Part shown: positions 16,788 through 23,461 of the stretch, in pieces
How positions within the stretch are numbered: the stretch's first letter is position 1
Layout: each line of letters begins with the position of its first letter
Position numbers and translations under genes: made by a program
NCBI GenBank assembly: GCA_003427395.1
Contig: BFEA01000588.1
Location: 124,921 to 148,381, forward strand
From: Chara braunii
Lineage: Eukaryota; Streptophyta; Charophyceae; Charales; Characeae
DNA length: 23,461 nt
Direction: 5' to 3'
The notes under the pieces: generated by a model
Database searches by the model: none
What the model saw: the letters and a program-made list of their open reading frames with translations, nothing else
What the model was told of the DNA's origin: nothing

Positions 16788-17650
16788 CTAATAGTAGCCG
16801 GCGAGGCCAAGGAACGAACGAACATCCGTGACGTTCCGAGGCTCCGGCCACCCTTGGATGGCTTGAATCTTGCCTGGTAGCGGACTGATGCCCTCCGGTG
16901 TGACAAAATGGCCCAAGTATTCCAGGTCTTGTCGGACAAATTCGCACTTGTCGCGGTTGGCCTTGTACTTGGCGCGGCTGAGCGTCTCCAACACTCGTCG
17001 AAGGTACCCAAGATGATCCTCCAAAGTCCGACTATACACGAGAATATCGTCTAAGTAGACCAGCACGAACCGGTCCAACATTGCACGAAACTCATTGGTC
17101 ATTGCCGCTTGAAAGGTCGCCGGGGCGTTGGTGAGGCCAAAAGGCATGACCACCCACTCAAAATGCCCGTACCGCGTCTTGAACGCGGATTTGTAGCAAT
17201 CATTCGACCGGATCGAGATTTGATGATATCCCGATTTCAAATCCAACTTAGAAAAATACTTTGCGCTGCCCAATCGCTCAAGAAGATCGTCGGTGCGAGG
17301 AAGACGCCCCGCATTCTTGACGGTTTGCGCATTGAGCTTGCGGTAGTCGATACACAATCGTAGATCCTTGTTCTTCTTCCGGACGAAGAGAACTGGTGCT
17401 CCATATGGGGAGCTACTAAGGCGGATCCAGCCCTTGGTCAACAAGTCGTCGAGTTGTGCGCGGAGGACCTCAAGCTCCTCCTCGCTCATCCGATAGATGC
17501 AACCTTTCCACGGCACGACACCGACCTCAAGAATGATCTCGTGAGAGATCGGCCGATCCGGCACCAGACCGGTAGGTGACTCGAAGATGTCGGCGAACTC
17601 GTCCAGCAACCGCACCACTCGGGGGTCCGAAGACAAGTCTGTGGGTGAAG
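16788..17650 (-). pseudogene. pol: Reverse transcriptase of element B, catalytic site intact
   Basis: Within a 428-codon frame (16788-18074) the RT has YRMSEEELEVLRAQLDD, LRLCIDYRKLNAQTVKN, FSKLDLKSGYHQI, MPFGLTNAPATFQ, YLDDILVYSRT (YLDD at 17046-17057) and RSFLGLAGYY. Both catalytic aspartates of YLDD and the FSKLD aspartate are present. The frame ends at TAG (16788-16790) just before RFIKGYS, inside the domain boundary. Confidence 0.93.
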
Positions 17651-18230
17651 CGTCGGCTACCGCGACGGTCTGTAGGAAACATAGGCCGATCTCCTCCGGC
17701 TGCTCGTAAGTGCAAGTCGCCCAGAATGATATGGTTGTCACCACTTGGCACCGAATCGAAGGGTGCGGTAAAGGAATAGTACACGCCACTTCGGCGCCGA
17801 AGGCGTCGCAAACACTAAGAGTCCACCGCTGGAAGTTGACAGTGTGATCCGCACTTGCAAGCCAAGGCATTCCCAGAATGATGTCGAAGTCCGTGTCCAA
17901 GATGTGGAACGTCACCGGTTCGCATGCATGAGGTGCGAAATAAACTGGTACGACCTCGATGTAACGGTCGAGAAGTTGCTGCGTTTTTCCATCCGCCAAC
18001 TTGATCGTCGTCGGGTTTGCCTTCCTCCGAACTTGTGCGCCAAGGCAAGCCCTTTGCATAAAGCCCTGCCTCATGAAATTGCGAGTGCGCCGCTATCCAG
18101 CAAAGCACTGCAGGATGCTTGCCCAACTTGGATGCGGACATACATGAGCGGTGCGTTGTTGTCATCGTACCACTACGTGCGAAACTGGCGGGCCACCTTG
18201 GTAACATACGTGCAATCAGACTTGCTTTCA
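17651..18230 (-). pseudogene. pro: Protease region of element B, frameshifted
   Basis: MYVRIQVGQASCSALLDSGA is readable in one frame (ALLDSGA near 18086-18106), and NFMRQGFMQRACLG onward in another, continuing to ILDTDFDIILGMPWL. The active-site motif and the rest of the protease are therefore separated by a small indel near 18080. A TAG (18173-18175) lies upstream in the first frame. Similarity fades above about 18230, and no Gag zinc knuckle is found. Confidence 0.8.
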
Positions 18231-18612
18231 TTCACACTTAACATGTATGCAAACAATAGTGCAGCAAACTGGCGACATGCGCCCACTCAAAACTCATAGA
18301 TATGGAAACCCAGATACGAGTTCACTTTCAATGACTATGGCGACTCAGCGCCCAAACAACTCACTGTTCGCATACACCAGATCACCCTGGATATCCCACA
18401 CACGATACTTTGCACTCACACATACACACACACTACACACTAACTCTAGCTATGGCGGCTATGGCCGCAACTACCCTATCGCTATGCTACTCTCCTTCTC
18501 TCTCGCCCACTTCAGCTCCGGGCTCACTGCAGACCTCCTTGCACAAGTCGTTGTGGCAGCGCTTGCGCATGGCTCACACAGGAATGAATGAATGGCTGGG
18601 CGCTGCCTCTTG

Positions 18613-18619
18613 ATTTATA
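18613..18619 (-). promoter_or_regulatory. TATA box of the copy C LTR
   Basis: Minus-strand TATAAAT in the context AGTATAAATCAAGAGGCAGC, matching 11596-11602 of A. Confidence 0.65.
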
Positions 18620-18887
18620 CTTCTAAAACTCATTGGTATGCCCTTTGCCACCGGCCCATGGTGCTCACAGTCCCTTGTGGTACTTGCTGGACCGGACTGG
18701 GACTGATTGGACCTTACCGCTGACTGAATGGGGACTCACTGCTATCCTACCGCTATCGTACTGCGGACGAAGTGCAGTTGGTCCACCGCTTGACTCACCA
18801 CTTGCCCACTTGCCCACTTGCCGACCTTCTAGAAGGCTACAGCTAAGACTTCTAGACTTCGCTAAGACTTCTATTCGACAGACCTAC

Positions 18888-19019
18888 AGATCGAACCCCT
18901 ACTACCTACGGACCCTACGATAGTCTACTAACTGTTACAAATTCACAGGTCGTGGGTTCAAGCCTTGGGGTCGACACAGATACTGTACACCGATAGGGTA
19001 AGGGCTAGGGATCGAGCCC
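18888..19019 (+). repeat. Three B-box-like motifs in copy C
   Basis: AGATCGAACCCC (18888-18899), GGGTTCAAGCC (18954-18964) and GGGATCGAGCCC (19008-19019) correspond in order and spacing (66 and 54 bases) to the three motifs of A (about 66 and 57). Confidence 0.4.
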
Positions 19020-19100
19020 TGGGGTCTGCATCTGCTACTGCAAAAAGGTGAAAACCGTTTCACTCCCGCCGTCCTAAATTCGAGGTCCTCCGAGAATATT

Positions 19101-19953
19101 TCAGTCCAAGGCAGGACCTTTACCTTTCCGATCACGCTCATAGGCTCTGACTATGTCAGGAGCTGTTTCTAGAAGTTTTGTTCTAGTAAACCAACGGTCG
19201 TCTTCTGGTTCCTGATAGGCAAACCGGACCTTATACTGTTTTTGTGGACAACCTCTACCTCTTGTCCTGAACATATCTTCAGCTACAATGCCGTCAATGT
19301 CATATGTGCCATCCATATTCGGAGGGATCATGGATCTTCTTGAAGGGAATTGTTGACTTGTGACACATTGGCATCAGCTTTGAAGCATGGAACACCGGGT
19401 AGGTGTGGAGGTGTGCTGGAATCTCTATAGTGTAGGATGGTCCATCCTCTCCGCCCTTGACTTCTAGAACAGGCCACGGTCCTCTATATGCAGGCAGTAA
19501 CTTCTGCGAGATGTTCTCCTCAAGCGCAAACTCTTTAGACTTGACCCAGACCAGGTCGCCTACCTGAAACTGCGAGGGGCGACGGTGCTTATTAGCCTGT
19601 TCTATCATGCGGTGTTGGGCCTTCCTGAGGTTTTCAACAACAGTTGTTAGTTCTTTCTCGTGCTGTATCGCGAACTCCCTGGTTCCGGGCGTTAGCCTGT
19701 GAATCTGATCCCGGGTACGTCCCTCAAACGGTCTGCGCGGTCTAAAGGACTTGTGCAACTCGTTGGGAGTGCGACAGGTTGACAAATGCACGCTATTATT
19801 GTATGCGCTGGCTACCTTGAGCAACATCTCGTCCCAATTGACTTGATCCGGTCTAATATACATGCGCAGAACTTGCTGCAAGATCTTGTTCATCTGTTCT
19901 GTCTAACCGTTAGTCTCTGGATGACGGCCAAATGACATCAACAACTTTGAACC
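19101..19953 (-). pseudogene. pol: Copy C: 5'-truncated A-family integrase and chromodomain
   Basis: Two frames (19300-19893 and 19101-19331) match element A from the HPETNG region of integrase to the end of the chromodomain, including MNKILQQVLRMYIRPDQ, YNNSVHLSTCRTPNELHKS, GPWPVLEVKGG and YKVRFAYQEPEDDRWFTRTK. A frameshift lies between them near 19320-19350, and a TAG (19903-19905) interrupts the frame just before the catalytic Glu. Similarity stops at about 19953, where GC-rich sequence with CGTACG palindromes begins. Confidence 0.92.
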
Positions 19954-20095
19954 ACATCAGTCCGTACGGACGGAGGTCCCCGGGAAGATCTCCGTACGTA
20001 CGGGCGTTCGGGGTCCCGTGCGGGGTCCGAACCCGACGGCGTTCGGCGCCCGCCAAAAATTATTTGGGGGCCTAAAAATAATTATTTTTTTCTAA
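19954..20095. other. GC-rich island with palindromes
   Basis: Contains GTCCGTACGGAC, CCGTACGTACGG and three GTTCGG/CCGAAC words (20006, 20027, 20041). It separates truncated copy C from the AT-rich mosaic. No coding signal is seen. Confidence 0.6.
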
Positions 20096-20100
20096 ATTTT

Positions 20101-20440
20101 TTTTTTCGTGAGTTCTCTATGACGTGAGGTACATGCCTATAAAATTTCAAGTCATTTGGCTAGGCCAAATAAGAATTAAAAATCTTTGACCTGTAGGAGG
20201 AGGAGATCCTGTTTTATTTTAACATCTGTTTTGGTTCTTTGGTCGGGATGGCCACCTTAGAGAGTGATCTCTAAAGAAAAACGTTGCTCGCCCACGTATT
20301 TTTTCACTTTTTTCTTTTTGTTTCACTTTAGTTCGGGTTCTAAACAATTTTATTATTTTTTTAAACTTTTTTAGTGGGTTTTGTATTATGTGAAGTACAC
20401 ATCTGCAAATTTTCAGGACATTTCGCTATGCCAAAAAAAA
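20101..20440 (+). repeat. Two copies of a 70-75 bp AT-rich module
   Basis: 20101-20173 and 20366-20440 share the pattern GTGRGTT, TATNANGTGARGTACA, AAATTTCARG or AATTTTCAGG, CATTT and GCTANGCCAAA. They are about 265 bases apart in the same orientation and differ from the five-copy module further right. Confidence 0.65.
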
Positions 20441-20562
20441 ATGAAAAACCGCCAAAGATGGCGGTGTCGAAAACATGCTTGCGCACTCACTAAATTTAAT
20501 TCTCTTGTTATTTTTATTTGTTTTTATTATTAGTATTTGTTTTCTGTATTTTATTTTTATTT

Positions 20563-20631
20563 CAAATTTGGTAAGGAATTCGGATGTAATGCTCAGGNAA
20601 ATCTTGTTTAATTTATTTTTCTCCATAACAT
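20563..20631 (-). repeat. Five-copy AT module, copy 1 (inverted)
   Basis: Runs CAAATTTGGTAAGGAATT to TTTCTCCATAACAT, the reverse complement of the module at 20981. It holds an ambiguous base (20598); a second lies just outside at 20634. Confidence 0.7.
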
Positions 20632-20691
20632 ATNTTTTTTTCATATTTGTTTGATGACTTTTTTTTTTTTTTTTTTTTTATCCTCGTTCAG

Positions 20692-20755
20692 CCCGAACGG
20701 CCGAACGCATCCCTAAGGGGTTCCATACGTTCGGGCGTTCGGCCCGTCCCGAACG
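20692..20755. other. GC island with inverted GTTCGG/CCGAAC words
   Basis: CCGAAC at 20693, 20701 and 20749 and GTTCGG at 20729 and 20737. CGTTCGGG (20728-20735) and CCCGAACG (20748-20755) form an 8-bp stem. Confidence 0.65.
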
Positions 20756-20980
20756 CCGGTTACCCTGTATATATATATATATTTTTTTTTTGGTTTTCTC
20801 CTAGCCTACCAGTTGGGCCTCTCGGGTCACCTTTGCGTGGCCCAGCCGTGTAAGAGCCAAAGAGGCCCCCAAGAAAAATGAAAAAAAATCCAAAAAATCC
20901 TAGGCTACCAGTCGGGAGGCCCGGGTCTCGGGTAGCCAGGCCTTGCAAGGACCAGGTAAGGCCCCAAAAAAAAAAAAACT

Positions 20981-21060
20981 ATGTTATGCAGAAAAATAAA
21001 CTGAACAACTTTTGCCTCAAGATCACATCGAAATTCTTCACCAAATTTAAAATAAAATTT
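20981..21060 (+). repeat. Five-copy AT module, copy 2
   Basis: ATGTTATGCAGAAAAATAAA, CTGAACAACTTTTGCCTCA and a CACATCGAAATTC block. Preceded by a GC-rich segment (20901-20965) that resembles the one at 20801-20872. Confidence 0.75.
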
Positions 21061-21257
21061 AAAATTTAAAACTAATTGTTTTATTTTTATTTTTTTAATG
21101 TTTTTGGCGCAGCCGGGTAAGTGACCCGGGGCCTGCGTAGCACCGTGTTTGCGTTCAGAGGCGAATGCAAACAAGCGCCCAAAACCCTCTAAACGCGAAC
21201 ATAAAAAATATTAAAACAAATAATAATACAGTTCTCAAAAAAATCTGAAAAACATTT

Positions 21258-21336
21258 ATGTTATGTAAAATAACAATTTAAGCAACTTTTGCCTTAGGGT
21301 CATGTTTAAATTCGTAGCCAATCATGAGATAAAAAT
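21258..21336 (+). repeat. Five-copy AT module, copy 3 (most diverged)
   Basis: ATGTTATGTAAAATAAC, AAGCAACTTTTGCCTTAGGG and a diverged end; preceded by AAAAAAATCTGAAAAAC as in copy 4. Confidence 0.65.
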
Positions 21337-21522
21337 CACAAACCGAAAATATATATATATATATATTTTTTACGAAAACAAATATGTTCGCCCGAACATG
21401 TTCACGAGTTGTTCGTGCGAACGTGTGAACACGTTTGCGCGAACCTGAAGGGGCGCGAACATGTTTGTCGTGCTACGCAGCCCGGGGCCATTCTGGTAGC
21501 CTAGAAAAAATCTGAAAAAAAC

Positions 21523-21600
21523 TGTGTTATGCAGAAAAATAAACTGAGCAACTTTTGCCTCAGGGTGACATCAATTTTTGTCATCGAATTGCAAATAAAA
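21523..21600 (+). repeat. Five-copy AT module, copy 4
   Basis: TGTGTTATGCAGAAAAATAA, CTGAGCAACTTTTGCCTCAG and GGTGACATC. Closest to copy 2. Confidence 0.75.
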
Positions 21601-21746
21601 ATAAAGTTTAAAATTCTTCTATTTTTATTTTTATTTTTATTAATTTATTTTGGCCCATCGGCGCAAGTGGTCCTGGGCCGCTTCGTAGCCTAGTTTTTTT
21701 CAAATTATTTGGCTTGGCCAGGCAAGTCTCCTAGGCCACTCTGATA

Positions 21747-21801
21747 GGTGTTCAATCATTGTTTTTTTATTTTTTTTATATTAACGGGTGTTCAATCATT
21801 G
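21747..21801 (+). repeat. 15-bp direct repeat around a T-rich spacer
   Basis: GGTGTTCAATCATTG occurs at 21747-21761 and 21787-21801, with 25 mostly T/A bases between. Confidence 0.85.
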
Positions 21802-21961
21802 GATACTTGCGCCGGATCATTAGGTCCGACATCCAGGACATTCACTACAGTTGTTCGGGATCCCGGAGAAACCTGTTTGTGGCCAATTGGGGTCGCCCAC
21901 GTGTCCGACGATCGAGGCAGGGACCCGCAGGACAAAATATGGGGCGATTCCAAGAGAATAA

Positions 21962-22314
21962 GAAAACAACAAAGGGCTTGCAACATCTGTGGCAGCTCTA
22001 GCAGTTGGAACGGTGTTTCCAGCTATCACTGTTGAAGCAGTTGTTGAAGGAACAAGTCCTGCAAGAGTTGATGCAAACACTGTTGCAAGGGAGCAGTAGT
22101 TGCAGCAGAAGCTGCAATCACTGCAGCAGCACCAGCTGCTGGTAACATAGGCAACCAAGGTGACTTGGGCGACCCAATTGGTAAAAAGGGAGCAGTAGTT
22201 GCAGCAGAAGCTGCAATCACTGCAACAGCACCAGCTGCTGGTAACACAGGAAACCAAGGTGACTTGGGCGACCCAATTGGTAAAATAGGTAACACATTGG
22301 TACCAGTAGGTTGA
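21962..22314 (+). pseudogene. Possible coding remnant with 33-residue repeat
   Basis: One frame is open from 21962 to a TAG at about 22113 (ATSVAALAVGTVFPAITVEA and on). Near 22090 another frame continues in the same style with two 33-residue repeats (AVVAAEAAITAAAPAAG then GNIGNQGDLGDPIGKKG) to a TGA near 22312-22314. The Gly-X-X runs look faintly collagen-like. A 1-base indel would join the parts. The minus strand is also open here for 89 codons, so the coding strand is uncertain. Confidence 0.3.
22087..22284 (+). repeat. 99-bp tandem duplication
   Basis: Units 22087-22185 and 22186-22284 both run from AAGGGAGCAGTAGTTGCAGC through CCAGCTGCTGGTAACA to GACTTGGGCGACCCAATTGG. They differ at only about four positions. 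The period is exactly 33 codons. Confidence 0.95.
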
Positions 22315-22337
22315 TTTCGATCTTACCATTGTTTTAG

Positions 22338-22617
22338 CGTGGTGACGTCTGACGTTTGGGCAATAACGTGTTCCCTGGAGTTGATAAACAATGTTACTGT
22401 CCTCAACATAAATAGTAACACTTCAAATCTTGTATGTCACAATAACAGGGAAACATATGCATGTCCAGATAGTTGGAAAAATATTGTAAAAAATGATGAA
22501 TCCTCATATTTATGCAAAACCCACAAGCGTTCTATAGAGGAAAGTGAGCATATGTCAAAAAGTCAGAGATATATTTGCATCACAAATTCTTTAAACCACC
22601 ATTTCAACGAAGGATGA
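22338..22617 (+). CDS. Hypothetical terminal exon or gene fragment
   Basis: A frame of about 92 codons follows an acceptor-like TTACCATTGTTTTAG (ending 22337) and ends with TGA at 22615-22617. It has no ATG at its start (first codon GTG), which fits an internal or last exon or a remnant better than a complete gene. The product is rich in Asn, Ser and Lys with six Cys and several His (CHNNRETYACPDSW, YLCKTHKRS). No family is recognised. Its base use differs from the surrounding repeats, hinting at non-repeat DNA. Confidence 0.3.
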
Positions 22618-22706
22618 ATTTACGAGTTTGACCTTTGACGATAAGTGCATCAAAGGGCAAACACTAACAATATAAAACCTCTCTCTCTCTGTCTCTTTGA
22701 ACTCCA

Positions 22707-22772
22707 GGGTCCATGAATCCCCCCCATTCATGACCCGGGGCCTTACTGTGATCGACGGTCGGGACCCCGACC
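22707..22772. repeat. Two adjacent hairpins
   Basis: CATGAAT (22712-22718) and ATTCATG (22726-22732) enclose seven C, extended by GGGT/ACCC. Then GGTCGGG (22757-22763) and CCCGACC (22766-22772) pair around AC. Confidence 0.8.
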
Positions 22773-22817
22773 AGAGAGCGACCTCGGACGGCCAAGTTCC
22801 GACCGCAACCTGCGGGA

Positions 22818-23043
22818 AGTTTTAAAAATCGAAAAAAAACTTAAAAAAAGTCAAAAAACAAAAATAAAAATATAGGGTTTCAGAGTTTTTTTGCGCTCTG
22901 CAACCACATATTTTGCTTTTGGAATTTAACTTGTTTTTCGATTAAAAAAAAAAAAAAAAAAAAGCAAAAAATCCCTAAGGTCAAAGTTCTTCAATTTAAT
23001 TTTTTTATAAGAAAAACAAAGCAATTTATGTTTTTTTATTTTT
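22818..23043. other. AT-rich spacer
   Basis: Runs of A and T, including a 20-base A run near 22945-22965; no coding signal or named element seen. Confidence 0.6.
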
Positions 23044-23110
23044 CAAATCTTGTAAGGAGTTTTGATATGACCTTGGGACAAAAGTTGTTCGGTTTATTTT
23101 TATGCATAAT
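23044..23110 (-). repeat. Five-copy AT module, copy 5 (inverted)
   Basis: CAAATCTTGTAAGGAGTTTT, GGACAAAAGTTGTTCGGTTT and ATTTTTATGCATAAT, the reverse complement of the module at 20981, followed by TTTTTCAGATTTGTT, the inverse of the lead-in of copies 3 and 4. Confidence 0.75.
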
Positions 23111-23167
23111 AAATTTAGTTTTTCAGATTTGTTAATTTCTTTTTAAAATTTCGACAATAATCTGGAC

Positions 23168-23185
23168 CCCCGATCATAATCGGGG
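23168..23185. repeat. Hairpin with CATA loop
   Basis: CCCCGAT and ATCGGGG pair perfectly around CATA. Confidence 0.8.
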
Positions 23186-23359
23186 ACCACATTCACAGTC
23201 CGCGTAGCCGCTACTCAAGGGGATTCATATTCCAGGATTAGAGAAATAATCTGGCCTTCTTTATATCTCTGAACTACAGGACTGGAGAAATAAATTGGCC
23301 ACATTTTCATGCCAAATCTAGCATAGTTTCATCAGATTAATTTGAAAAGGAACGCTTCT

Positions 23360-23383
23360 TTGTGTGTGTGTGTGTTTGTGTGT

Positions 23384-23461
<78 letters not shown>
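23360..23461 (+). repeat. (TG)n microsatellite at the window end
   Basis: TG repeats with two early interruptions run to the last base of the window. Confidence 0.95.

Larger units (their letters stand above)
13300..18230 (-). mobile_element. Element B: second degenerate chromovirus (minus strand)
   Basis: Protease, RT, RNase H, integrase and chromodomain run 18.23 to 14.76 kb on the minus strand, followed by polypurine tract and 3' LTR. Its proteins differ clearly from those of A (for example YLDDILVYS with FSKLDLKSGYHQI), so it is another family. Gag and the 5' LTR are missing; an A-family LTR abuts its protease end. Confidence 0.92.
18300..19062 (-). repeat. A-family LTR of copy C
   Basis: After the copy C pol stop the minus strand carries the same polypurine-like stretch, B-box-like motifs, TATA block (18613-18619) and CCATAGCCGCCA hairpin (near 18440-18470) as the tail of element A. 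It lacks the 1.2 kb that A has in the middle and has only a short TG tract. The LTR end is not resolved; B protease similarity begins within about 100-200 bases of its last recognisable part. Confidence 0.7.

Noticed and set aside
18888-19019. A functional tRNA gene
   Set aside because: Only T-arm-like motifs are present; no acceptor stem, A box or cloverleaf can be drawn by eye.
21820-22329. Cys/Ser-rich minus-strand frame of 169 codons
   Set aside because: The 99-bp duplication keeps all frames open when one copy lacks stops, and the composition reflects repeated GCAGCA words; no cysteine-rich family is recognised.

Overview
This is a eukaryotic repeat-rich window, most likely from a plant-lineage nuclear genome. 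The evidence is chromodomain-bearing Ty3/Gypsy retrotransposons (chromoviruses), an initiator-tRNA-Met type primer-binding site, long TG and CT microsatellites and plant-like splice-site sequences. A charophyte such as Chara is possible, but that is a guess from style. No intact host gene, rRNA, complete tRNA, CRISPR array or bacterial feature is seen.

Layout. 1-1140: the end of an LTR element on the minus strand (element D), with a tRNA-iMet primer-binding site at 224-235, an LTR beyond it, a TATA box and strong hairpins. 1140-4480: about 3.3 kb of pyrimidine-rich non-coding DNA containing two diverged direct copies of a 0.5-0.6 kb block spaced about 1.66 kb apart, smaller duplications and a 26-bp minisatellite. 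4485-9318: element A (+), a decayed chromovirus with gag, zinc knuckle, protease, RT, RNase H, integrase and chromodomain all readable but broken by frameshifts and eight premature stops; its RT catalytic motif is destroyed. 9325-9912: a 588-bp poly(A)-tailed insertion on the minus strand within A, flanked by a 6-bp repeat and carrying the 3' end of an unrecognised reading frame. 9919-11868: the 3' LTR-like tail of A, running into a TG microsatellite and an 840-base assembly gap (11869-12708), followed by a CT microsatellite. 12811-13341: a short stretch with exon-like signals.

14747 down to about 13.3 kb is the 3' LTR of element B (minus), packed with perfect hairpins. 14759-18230 is element B protease-RT-RNase H-integrase-chromodomain on the minus strand, with an intact RT catalytic site but nonsense codons, frameshifts and an internal integrase deletion. 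18.3-19.06 kb is an A-family LTR (minus), and 19101-19953 a 5'-truncated A-family pol tail (copy C). A and C thus form an inverted pair about 10 kb apart, and C's LTR abuts B's protease region with no B gag or 5' LTR between.

19.95-23.3 kb is an AT-rich mosaic: five copies of a roughly 70-80 bp module in mixed orientations, GC-rich islands sharing inverted GTTCGG/CCGAAC words, a 99-bp (33-codon) tandem duplication, a 92-residue open frame behind an acceptor-like site, and a terminal TG microsatellite.

The elements do not form a working system. The window is a nest of dead chromoviruses. Its most informative features are the bias of stops toward glutamine codons, a stop shared by copies A and C, hairpins with compensatory changes in LTR and flanking DNA, the retrocopy-like insertion and the dispersed modules at the right end.
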